DNA of 64,000 bases from the NCBI GenBank assembly GCA_023426545.1, contig JAFAAN010000058.1:19801-83800 (forward strand). The letters run 5' to 3'. The notes under the pieces were generated by a model, which was not told the origin of the DNA, searched no databases, and worked only from the letters and a program-made list of their open reading frames with translations. Origin of the DNA: Pseudomonadota bacterium. Its GTDB lineage: Bacteria; Myxococcota; Myxococcia; Myxococcales; Myxococcaceae. Below are positions 27,965 through 34,172 of the stretch, piece after piece (the first letter of the stretch is position 1; every line of letters starts with the position of its first letter). A program made the translations under genes and the position numbers.

Positions 27965-29059
27965 ATGTCCCGCCTGCTCGACAGCCTGCCCCACCTCTAT
28001 CGCAACCTCCTCCCCGGCTTCTTCCGGCAGGACGTGCCGGAGGAGAGCAAAGCCACCTGCGCCAACTGCGCCATGTGCCAGGACACCGCGCAGGGCGCCG
28101 TCGAGTCCGTGGACGGCGTGAGCCGCATGTTCCGGCCGGACACCAAGTGCTGCACGTACTCGCCACGCCTGCCCAACTACCTGGTGGGCGCGCTGCTGTC
28201 GGATGACCGCCCCGAGCTGGCGGAGGGGCGCCGCCGCATGGAGGCGAAGATCGCCAGCCGCGTGGGCATCACCCCGCAGTGGGTGAAGCCTCCGGCCAAG
28301 TTCCACTTCCTCTACAAGAACGGACACCAGTTCTTCGGCCGCGCCGCGTCCCTGCGCTGCGGCTACTTCTCGCTGGACAGCGGCGGCTGCACCATCTGGC
28401 CCTACCGCGAGGCGGTCTGCTCCACCTTCTTCTGCAAGTACGTGGCGGGCGCGGACGGGCGCAAGTTCTGGATGTCGGTGAAGACGTACCTGACGCTGGC
28501 GGAGATTCAGCTCTCGCGCTGGGCGGCGCTCCAGCTCCTGCCCGACTACGTCCTGTCCGGCAAGGACCGCGCGGAGACGCAGCCCGCGCCGCTCAGCGTG
28601 GAGGACCTGGACGACACCGCGCCGCCCGCCAGGGCGTATTCCGCGCTGTGGAAGGAGCACGAGGGCCGCGAGCTCGACTACTACCGGGACTGCTACCGGC
28701 TGGTGAAGGCGCTGCCCCCGGACGGACTGGAGAAGCTGCTCGGCCTCGATGGCACCATCGAGCTGAAGACGCTGGAGAAGCTCCACGACACCGCCGTCTC
28801 GCCGAAGCTGCCGCGCACGCTCAAGCTCAACCCCGACGCCACCGTGCAATGGCTGCGCGACGGCAGCGTCGCGCTGGGCGCCTACAGCGAGTTCGACGCG
28901 GTGGCCCTCCCCGGCGAGGCGTACGGCCTCCTCGTGGACTTCACCGGACGCGACAGCGTGGACGCCGTGCGCCAGCACCTGCGCGAACACAAGCAGGCCG
29001 ACCTGTCCGAGGACGTGCTGCTGGAGCTGTACCGGCATCGCATCCTCGTGGAGCCCTGA
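27965..29059 (+). CDS. Cys-cluster protein, YkgJ-like zinc/iron-chelating type
   Basis: A 364-residue cytosolic protein. The N-terminal half has a dense Cys pattern: Cys32, 35 and 38 (CANCAMC), a CC pair in TKCCTYS, then LRCGYFS, GGCTIWPYREAVCSTFFC. Spacing of this kind occurs in the YkgJ family of predicted zinc- or iron-chelating proteins. The C-terminal half (from about residue 240) is Cys-free and contains an acidic helical region. No catalytic motif is recognised. CTGGAG precedes ATG 27965. The function is unknown; a metal or Fe-S role is inference. Confidence 0.72.
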   Translation: MSRLLDSLPHLYRNLLPGFFRQDVPEESKATCANCAMCQDTAQGAVESVDGVSRMFRPDTKCCTYSPRLPNYLVGALLSDDRPELAEGRRRMEAKIASRVGITPQWVKPPAKFHFLYKNGHQFFGRAASLRCGYFSLDSGGCTIWPYREAVCSTFFCKYVAGADGRKFWMSVKTYLTLAEIQLSRWAALQLLPDYVLSGKDRAETQPAPLSVEDLDDTAPPARAYSALWKEHEGRELDYYRDCYRLVKALPPDGLEKLLGLDGTIELKTLEKLHDTAVSPKLPRTLKLNPDATVQWLRDGSVALGAYSEFDAVALPGEAYGLLVDFTGRDSVDAVRQHLREHKQADLSEDVLLELYRHRILVEP

Positions 29060-29074
29060 GGCCGCACGCGCGCG

Positions 29075-29842
29075 TCACGGCTGGTGGGCCAGCTCGCCCA
29101 GCTCGCGCAGCAGCCGCACGGACGCGTGGGCCTGACGCCACGCGAAGACGGTCTCCGACAGGTGGTCCGCCATCCACCCGCAGAAGCCGGGGTCTCCCGC
29201 GCCCAGCCACTCGGCGGACTCCGACAGCTCCGCCTCCATGGCCTCCCATGCGCGGCGGTAGGCGCTGGCCGCCGTCATCAGCTCCGACAGGGAGTGGGTG
29301 AAGGCGTCCAGCGCGGCGCGCAGCTCCAGCGGCGCGCCCGGCTCCCCCCGGCGCGAGTCCCGCAGACGCCCCAGGTGGACCAGCAGGCCCTGCTCCAGCG
29401 CGAAGGCCGTCCCCAGCCGTGCCTGGGCGCCGTGGAGGAGGACCTGGAGGTCCTCGCCCAGCTCATGCAGCAGCTCTTCATTGGAGCGCGCTACCGGGCG
29501 CCCGAGCCGCGTACACACGGCCTGCCAGAGGCTGCTGTAGCCCAGCAGCTCCGCCACGCCGCGGCGCACGTGCGGCGGGACGCGGTCCAGGAACTCGAGC
29601 GCGCAGTGCCGGGCGGACGCGGCCAGAGGCCCCGCGCCAGGGCCCGCCTTCGCGCACTTCAGCACCTGCCAGGCCCACTGGAGCGTGGGCTCCGTGGCGC
29701 GGAACAAGGCCTCGCAGCCCGCGGTCAACGTGCCCGCATGACTGGCATCCATCAACGTGGTCGCGGGCGCGGACCGAGCCTCCTCGCCGGAGACTGCCTC
29801 CGGGCGGGAATCATGCTCCGATGAACCGCGGTCCGGCGACAT
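29075..29842 (-). CDS. Helical hypothetical protein
   Basis: A 255-residue protein that I cannot assign. The first 45 residues are polar and probably disordered. The rest is predicted helical and amphipathic, rich in Ala, Leu and Glu (LGEDLQVLLHGAQARLGTAFALEQ; LRAALDAFTHSLSELMTAASAYRRA). No signal peptide or membrane segment. GGGAGG lies about 6 nt before ATG 29842; ATG 29752 is an alternative. It converges on the Cys-cluster gene with only 15 nt between stops. Confidence 0.6.
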   Translation of the reverse strand: MSPDRGSSEHDSRPEAVSGEEARSAPATTLMDASHAGTLTAGCEALFRATEPTLQWAWQVLKCAKAGPGAGPLAASARHCALEFLDRVPPHVRRGVAELLGYSSLWQAVCTRLGRPVARSNEELLHELGEDLQVLLHGAQARLGTAFALEQGLLVHLGRLRDSRRGEPGAPLELRAALDAFTHSLSELMTAASAYRRAWEAMEAELSESAEWLGAGDPGFCGWMADHLSETVFAWRQAHASVRLLRELGELAHQP

Positions 29843-29974
29843 GCTGCGCCTCCCAACACGAGGGTCCTCCCCCAGGTATCGCACGCCGCGCCAGCAAGCT
29901 CCAACACCCCGTAACAGGGGAATTCGCGGCCAGGGCGAGTTCCCGAGCGCCAGCCGCCCGCCGTGGAGACGACG

Positions 29975-30005
29975 GCCGGGCGTCCCCCTCCGAAACGCCC
30001 GGCCG
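29975..30005 (-). terminator. Terminator hairpin downstream of the DUF2383 gene
   Basis: GGCCGGGCG (29975-29983) and CGCCCGGCC (29997-30005) are perfect 9-bp complements with a 13-nt loop, 14 nt beyond the stop of the minus-strand gene at 30019. Confidence 0.55.
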
Positions 30006-30018
30006 CCCGTGCGCGCCC

Positions 30019-30456
30019 TCAGTGAATGGTGCGCTTGAGACGGCTCAGCCGTTCGTGGGTGCGCTTCTGGGCGGGAATCAGCTCCATCCGCACAAAGCGG
30101 CGGGCTTCACCGTGCACCTGGTCCGCGTCGCGCTGATAATCGGCCAGACCGTGGTCCTCGCCCTCCTGCAGCGCCTGGATGGCGGCCTTCTCGCCCAGCG
30201 AATCCGCGCCGCCCTGGACGAGTCTGGCGAAGGTGCCCCAGATGCCGGAGCCCTCGATGGGCTCGCCGCCCATCTTGATGATGCGCTCACGGAGCTCCTC
30301 GACCCGGTGCTCATGGTCGTGCCAGCAATACTCCAGCGCGTCGCGGGCCAGTCCGTTCGAGACGTGCCCCAGCGCCTGCCGATAGGTCTCCACCGCGGAG
30401 ATTTCACCGCGAAGGAAGGTGTTGAGCGTCTCCAGGTCCTTGTTCGTGCTCGCCAT
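30019..30456 (-). CDS. DUF2383 (PA2169-type) four-helix protein
   Basis: A 145-residue helical protein. The sequence opens NKDLETLNTFLRGEISAVETYRQALG, followed by CWHDHEHRVEELRERIIKMGGEP and ALQEGEDHGLADYQRD. This helical, ferritin-like arrangement with Glu and His at conserved spacing matches the PA2169/DUF2383 group, which is annotated as stress-related with unknown activity. ATG 30456 sits 6 nt after GGAGG; the adjacent ATG 30459 is too close. It is divergent from the cysteine-regulon leader. Confidence 0.85.
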   Translation of the reverse strand: MASTNKDLETLNTFLRGEISAVETYRQALGHVSNGLARDALEYCWHDHEHRVEELRERIIKMGGEPIEGSGIWGTFARLVQGGADSLGEKAAIQALQEGEDHGLADYQRDADQVHGEARRFVRMELIPAQKRTHERLSRLKRTIH

Positions 30457-30659
30457 CATTGACCTCCATTGGGTGACGGATGCGTCCGGTTTGCCGCCAA
30501 AGGTGGTGCCCACCTGCGCGAGAGCAACGAGGGCCTGGCCCCCCGGCTCCTCCCAGGAGCGCCCCCCACACCCACTTGCCAACAGAGCCCCTCGAAGCGG
30601 GCATCCGAGCGATGGCCCCCCGGCCCAGGGAGGACGCCCCACGCCTGGCGTGGGTTCGG

Positions 30660-30688
30660 TTGACGCCTCCCCTGCCAGTCGTTAGCGT
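30660..30688 (+). promoter_or_regulatory. Sigma-70-type promoter of the sulfate-assimilation operon
   Basis: TTGACG (30660-30665), a 17-nt spacer, and TAGCGT (30683-30688), which keeps T1, A2 and T6 of the -10 consensus. The predicted start near 30695 lies only a few nucleotides before the ATG codons of the first Cys leader, the same geometry as at the thrS attenuator. Confidence 0.45.
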
Positions 30689-30698
30689 AGGGACCTCG

Positions 30699-30791
30699 AT
30701 GATGCGCCTGCCCACTCCGACCGCCGCGCTGTTCCGCCGCCGCTGCTGTCGGACGTGTCCCTGCTGTCATCGGCCGGACCTGGGTTGTTGA
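30699..30791 (+). CDS. Cysteine-rich leader peptide 1 of the cys operon
   Basis: A 30-codon frame (ATG ATG to TGA). Six Cys occur at codons 16, 17, 20, 22, 23 and 30, in the stretch CCRTCPCCHRPDLGC; four are TGT, a codon rare in this genome. It ends 46 nt before intrinsic terminator 1. Position and composition match a ribosome-sensed cysteine attenuator: low Cys-tRNA would stall ribosomes near codons 16-23. The start is within a few nucleotides of the predicted transcription start, with no ribosome site, so leaderless translation is likely. It is too short for routine gene calling. Confidence 0.72.
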   Translation: MMRLPTPTAALFRRRCCRTCPCCHRPDLGC

Positions 30792-30836
30792 CGCGCACGC
30801 GGTAAGCCCTTCGTGGCTTTCTTCGCGCGGTCCCCC

Positions 30837-30878
30837 CGGCCCGGTCTCCTGCTCCCAGGAACCGGGCCGTTCTCGTTT
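30837..30878 (+). terminator. Intrinsic terminator 1 of the cys leader
   Basis: CGGCCCGGT (30837-30845) pairs with ACCGGGCCG (30861-30869), continued inside by TCCTG/CAGGA around a CTCC loop, then TTCTCGTTT. An alternative pairing competes: GGCCGGACC (30772-30780) can pair with GGTCC (30829-30833) and GGCC (30838-30841), removing part of the terminator's 5' arm. A ribosome at the leader stop codon (30789-30791) would cover 30772-30780 and so favour termination; a ribosome stalled at the first Cys codons would not. Confidence 0.7.
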
Positions 30879-30904
30879 CCGCCTCTGTCCGTGCCTTGCG
30901 CCCC

Positions 30905-31018
30905 ATGCCTCTGCCCGCCGTCTCCCGCACCTCGAATCCGTCCACGTCCTGTGCGGCGTGCCGAGCGTGTCCCGTGTGTCCGCCGACCGGCGGGTGCCGA
31001 GCATCAAGAAGCGCGTAG
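30905..31018 (+). CDS. Cysteine-rich leader peptide 2 of the cys operon
   Basis: A 37-codon frame (ATG to TAG) between terminator 1 and terminator 2. Cys is at codons 16, 19, 22, 25 and 31, in CAACRACPVCPPTGGC; three of five are TGT. It shares the pattern C-R-[TA]-C-P-[CV]-C with a distal P and G-C with leader 1, so the two look like a duplicated pair. The stop codon lies 30 nt before terminator 2, again correct for ribosome-controlled attenuation. No strong ribosome site is seen at the ATG; translation might depend on transcripts that pass terminator 1. Confidence 0.62.
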   Translation: MPLPAVSRTSNPSTSCAACRACPVCPPTGGCRASRSA

Positions 31019-31056
31019 TCCGCCCTTCTTGAACTGTCCTGCTCGCGCGGCCCGCC
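30980..31056 (+). promoter_or_regulatory. Alternative pairings of the second cysteine attenuator
   Basis: Four arms can be laid out. Arm 1 CCGCC (30980-30984) pairs with arm 2 GGCGG (30989-30993) across a GACC loop. Arm 2, extended to GGCGGGT (30989-30995), pairs instead with arm 3 GCCCGCC (31050-31056). Arm 3 is also the 5' side of terminator 2. A ribosome stalled at Cys codons 30968-30979 would cover arm 1, free arm 2 and block the terminator. A separate perfect 8-bp hairpin, TCAAGAAG (31004-31011) with CTTCTTGA (31025-31032), surrounds the leader stop codon. Confidence 0.5.
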
Positions 31057-31084
31057 CTCGAAAGAGGCGGGCCGTTTCTTTTTT
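31048..31084 (+). terminator. Intrinsic terminator 2, immediately before cysH
   Basis: CGGCCCGCC (31048-31056) pairs with GGCGGGCCG (31066-31074) over a GAAA-capped loop with one bulged C, followed by TTTCTTTTTT (31075-31084). This is a textbook Rho-independent terminator only 11 nt upstream of the cysH start codon. It makes sense only as a regulated attenuator, since otherwise it would silence the whole operon. Confidence 0.85.
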
Positions 31085-31095
31085 CCGGAGTCCCC

Positions 31096-31803
31096 ATGTC
31101 AGCCCTCCTGCCGCACGCAGAAACCGCTGCCTTGAAGAATGCCCCCGCCGAAGTGCTGCTGGCGTGGGCCGAGCGCCGCTTCGGTGCCCGCGCGGCCATC
31201 GCCTCCAGCTTCGGCGTGGAGGACATGGTCCTCATCGACCTGGCGCGCCACCATGCGCCCAGCCTGCGCATCTTCACGCTCGACACCGGCCGCCTGCCTC
31301 CGGAGACCTACGAGCTCATCGAGGTGGTCCGCAAACGCTACGGCGTCACGGTGGAGACGTACTTCCCGGACCGCGAGCAGGTGGAGGCGCTCGAATCCAC
31401 GAAGGGCTGCTTCTCCTTCCGCCAGAGCTTGGAGGCGCGCAAGGAATGCTGTGCCATCCGGAAGGTGGAGCCGTTGAGGCGTGCGCTCGCCAGCCGTGAT
31501 GCCTGGGTAACGGGCCTGCGACGTGAGCAGTCCGTCACCCGCACGGAGGTGGAGCCGCTGGAGCTGGACGGCGCCCACGGGCTGCTCAAGCTCAACCCGC
31601 TGGCCGCGTGGAGCAGCCAAGACATCTGGGCCTACATCCGGACGAATGGCGTGCCCTACAACGCGCTCCATGACCGCGGCTACCCATCCATCGGCTGCGC
31701 GCCCTGCACGCGCGCGGTGAAGCCCTACGAGGACGCTCGCGCCGGCCGCTGGTGGTGGGAGTCCGCGGAGAACCGCGAGTGCGGCCTTCATCCCGTCCGT
31801 TGA
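31096..31803 (+). CDS. cysH: Adenylyl-sulfate (APS) reductase, [4Fe-4S] type
   Basis: A 235-residue enzyme that reduces adenylyl sulfate to sulfite with thioredoxin or glutaredoxin. The iron-sulfur Cys pairs that mark APS-using (not PAPS-using) reductases are present: Cys118-Cys119 (KECCAIRKVEPL) and Cys201/Cys204 (GCAPCTRAV). The catalytic Cys229 is in the C-terminal ECGLH. The P-loop-like SSFGVEDMV near 38-46 and TLDTGRLPPETY bind substrate. CCGGAG lies 5 nt before ATG 31096. It is the first gene of a seven-gene operon and is directly downstream of the tandem cysteine attenuators. Confidence 0.96.
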   Translation: MSALLPHAETAALKNAPAEVLLAWAERRFGARAAIASSFGVEDMVLIDLARHHAPSLRIFTLDTGRLPPETYELIEVVRKRYGVTVETYFPDREQVEALESTKGCFSFRQSLEARKECCAIRKVEPLRRALASRDAWVTGLRREQSVTRTEVEPLELDGAHGLLKLNPLAAWSSQDIWAYIRTNGVPYNALHDRGYPSIGCAPCTRAVKPYEDARAGRWWWESAENRECGLHPVR

Positions 31804-31811
31804 TACGCGCC

Positions 31812-32465
31812 ATGACCTCTCTTCCTCCAGATTATGCCGTCTGCCTGAGGCTGGACGGCCGCCGCGTCCTCCTCGTCGGAGGCGGAGCCGTTGCCGAGAG
31901 CCGAGCCCTGACGGTGCTCGACGCGGGCGCTCGGCTGCGCCTCGTCGCTCCGGAGGCCACGCCCACGCTGCGGCGCCTGGCCGGGGAAGGCCGCATCGAC
32001 TGGTTCCCGCGCCGCTATGCCGCGGGGGACGTGCGCGGCCACCACCTGGTGCTCGCCGCCACGGATGACGCGGCCGTGAGCCGGCAGGTGGCCGCGGAGG
32101 CCCGGCAGCTGGGCCTCTGGGTCAACACCGCGGACGAGCCCGCGCTGTGTGACTTCACCCTGCCCTCCGTCGGCAGGCGGGGCCCCATCACCGTCGCGGT
32201 GTCCACGGCCGGACAGGCCCCCGCGCTCGCGAGCCTCCTGCGCACGGCCCTCACGGCGCAGGTGACGCGGCAACACGTCTGGCGCGCACGGCTCAGCGGC
32301 TGGCTGCGTGAACACCTCCCCCGGGGCGGGGACCGTCAGCGGCTGCTGAAGGACGTGGCGACGGGCGACATCGGCGCGCTGCTGGAGCGGGGCGAGCGGA
32401 AGGCCGCGGGGGCACGGCTCCGCGCGGCGCTGAAGACCTGGAAGACTTCTGGAGAGGCACCATGA
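31812..32465 (+). CDS. Precorrin-2 dehydrogenase / sirohydrochlorin ferrochelatase (CysG N-terminal type)
   Basis: A 217-residue siroheme synthase corresponding to the N-terminal half of CysG. It oxidises precorrin-2 with NAD and inserts iron to make siroheme, the cofactor of CysI. Signatures: RVLLVGGGAVAESRALTVLDAGA (NAD-binding loop), LVLAATDDAAVSRQVA, WVNTADEPALCDFTLPS. The C-terminal 60 residues are the helical dimerisation tail. ATG 31812 lies 8 nt after the cysH stop. Its TGA overlaps the next ATG (ATGA). Confidence 0.93.
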   Translation: MTSLPPDYAVCLRLDGRRVLLVGGGAVAESRALTVLDAGARLRLVAPEATPTLRRLAGEGRIDWFPRRYAAGDVRGHHLVLAATDDAAVSRQVAAEARQLGLWVNTADEPALCDFTLPSVGRRGPITVAVSTAGQAPALASLLRTALTAQVTRQHVWRARLSGWLREHLPRGGDRQRLLKDVATGDIGALLERGERKAAGARLRAALKTWKTSGEAP

Positions 32466-33262
32466 GAGAGCAGATGAAAGGCCGCGTGTACCTGGTCGGC
32501 GCGGGCCCGGGAGACCCCGAGCTGTTGACCTTGCGCGCCGCGCGCGTGCTCCGCGAGGCGGACACGGTCGTCCACGACCGGCTCGTCCACCCCGCGGTGC
32601 TGGAGCACGCGCGCCCCCACGCCCGGCTCATCTACGTGGGCAAGGAAGGCGGGGGCATGTCCGTCCGCCAGGAGGAGATCCACGCCATCCTCGTCGCGCA
32701 GGCGCTGCTGGGACGGCGCGTGGTGCGGCTCAAGGGCGGCGACGCCTTCGTGTTCGGCCGTGGCGGCGAGGAGGCGCTCGCGCTGGAGGAGGCGGGCGTT
32801 CCCTACGAGGTGGTGCCCGGCATCACCGCGGGGACGGCCGTCCCAGCGGCGGCGGCCATCCCCGTCACGCACCGGGGCCTCTCCGGCGCCGTGACGTTCG
32901 CCACGGCCCACCGGGACGGAAGCGCGCCGGACTGGGACTTCCTCGCGAAGGCCCAGACGCTGGTCCTCTACATGGCGGGCCACCGGCTGGAGGCGACGGC
33001 GCGAGCGCTGATGGCGGCGGGGCGCACGGCCTCGACACCCGCCGCCGTGGTGGAGGCGGGGACCTGGGAACACCAGCGGGTGGTGGAGGCGCCGCTGGGG
33101 CGCATCGCCCATGCGGTGAGACAGGAAGCGCTCGGCTCGCCATCGCTGCTCATCGTGGGCGAGGTCGTCTCGCTGCGCTCACGGCTCCCGTCGCTGGTGG
33201 CGCGGGGAACCCCACGAGACGGATACGCGCCTGCGCGCGTGGCGGAGGCCGGTCATGAGTGA
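32462..33262 (+). CDS. cobA: Uroporphyrinogen-III C-methyltransferase
   Basis: A 266-residue SUMT that adds two methyl groups from SAM to uroporphyrinogen III, giving precorrin-2 for the preceding enzyme. Family motifs: VYLVGAGPGDPELLTLRA, VVHDRLV, VRLKGGDAFVFGRGGEE, and VVPGITAGTAVPAAAAIPVTHR. In enteric bacteria this activity and the dehydrogenase are fused as CysG; here they are two genes with an ATGA overlap. The last 30 residues are an extra tail. The 3' end overlaps cysD by 8 nt. Confidence 0.95.
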   Translation: MREQMKGRVYLVGAGPGDPELLTLRAARVLREADTVVHDRLVHPAVLEHARPHARLIYVGKEGGGMSVRQEEIHAILVAQALLGRRVVRLKGGDAFVFGRGGEEALALEEAGVPYEVVPGITAGTAVPAAAAIPVTHRGLSGAVTFATAHRDGSAPDWDFLAKAQTLVLYMAGHRLEATARALMAAGRTASTPAAVVEAGTWEHQRVVEAPLGRIAHAVRQEALGSPSLLIVGEVVSLRSRLPSLVARGTPRDGYAPARVAEAGHE

Positions 33263-34172
33263 GAACCCTGTCGCGCGCACGTCGCACCTGTCGGAGCTGG
33301 AGGCGGAGAGCATCCACATCCTCCGCGAGACGGTGGCCGAGTTCGCCAACCCGGTGATGCTCTACAGCATCGGCAAGGACTCCCAGGTGCTGCTGCACCT
33401 GGCGCGCAAGGCCTTCCATCCGGCGCCCCTGCCCTTCCCCCTGCTGCACGTGGACACCACCTGGAAGTTCCGGGACATGTACATCTTCCGGGATGCCTTC
33501 GTGGCCCGGCACGGGCTGCGCCTCATCGTCCACCAGAACCAGCGCGCGCTGGCCGAGGGCATCAACCCCTTCGACCATGGCAGTCAGAAGTACACCCACG
33601 CGATGAAGACGCAGGCGCTGCTGGAGGCGCTGGCGCAGCATGGCTTCGACGCGGCCTTCGGCGGCGCGCGCCGCGACGAGGAGAAGTCCCGAGCCAAGGA
33701 GCGGGTGTTCTCCTTCCGCGACAGGCACGGCCAGTGGGACCCGCGGCGCCAGCGCCCGGAGCTGTGGAACCTCTACAACGGCCGCGTCGACGCCGGGGAG
33801 AGCATGCGCGTCTTCCCGCTGTCCAACTGGACCGAGCTGGACGTGTGGCAGTACGTGCTGCGCGAGCGCATCCCCGTGGTGCCGCTGTACTTCGCGGCCG
33901 AGCGGCCCATCATCGAGCGGGGCGGCGCGCTGCTGATGGTGGACGACGAGCGCATGCGGCTGCGTCCCGGCGAGAAGCCCGAGCTGCGGCGCGTGCGCTT
34001 CCGCACGCTGGGCTGCTACCCGCTGAGCGGCGCCATCGAGTCCTCCGCCACCACGGTGGAGAGCGTCCTCCACGAAATGCTGAATGCCCGCCAGTCCGAG
34101 CGGCAGGGCCGCCTCATCGACCACGACGAAGAGGGCTCCATGGAGCTCAAGAAGCGCGAGGGCTACTTCTGA
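33255..34172 (+). CDS. cysD: Sulfate adenylyltransferase subunit 2
   Basis: A 305-residue ATP-sulfurylase catalytic subunit of the PP-loop family. It forms APS from sulfate and ATP, driven by GTP hydrolysis in CysN. The pyrophosphate loop is MLYSIGKDSQVLLHLARKAF; further conserved parts are LHVDTTWKFRDMYIFRD, FGGARRDEEKSRAKER and FPLSNWTELDVWQYV. Normal length (E. coli 302). Its TGA overlaps the ATG of cysN by one base (TGATG), consistent with coupled synthesis of the two subunits. Confidence 0.97.
   Translation: MSENPVARTSHLSELEAESIHILRETVAEFANPVMLYSIGKDSQVLLHLARKAFHPAPLPFPLLHVDTTWKFRDMYIFRDAFVARHGLRLIVHQNQRALAEGINPFDHGSQKYTHAMKTQALLEALAQHGFDAAFGGARRDEEKSRAKERVFSFRDRHGQWDPRRQRPELWNLYNGRVDAGESMRVFPLSNWTELDVWQYVLRERIPVVPLYFAAERPIIERGGALLMVDDERMRLRPGEKPELRRVRFRTLGCYPLSGAIESSATTVESVLHEMLNARQSERQGRLIDHDEEGSMELKKREGYF

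Noticed and set aside
30813..31095. An alternative Cys-containing reading frame overlapping leader 2 (PCAPCLC)
   Set aside because: It continues out of phase into cysH without a stop near the terminator, and its Cys codons do not match the leader 1 motif. The frame starting at 30905 fits better.
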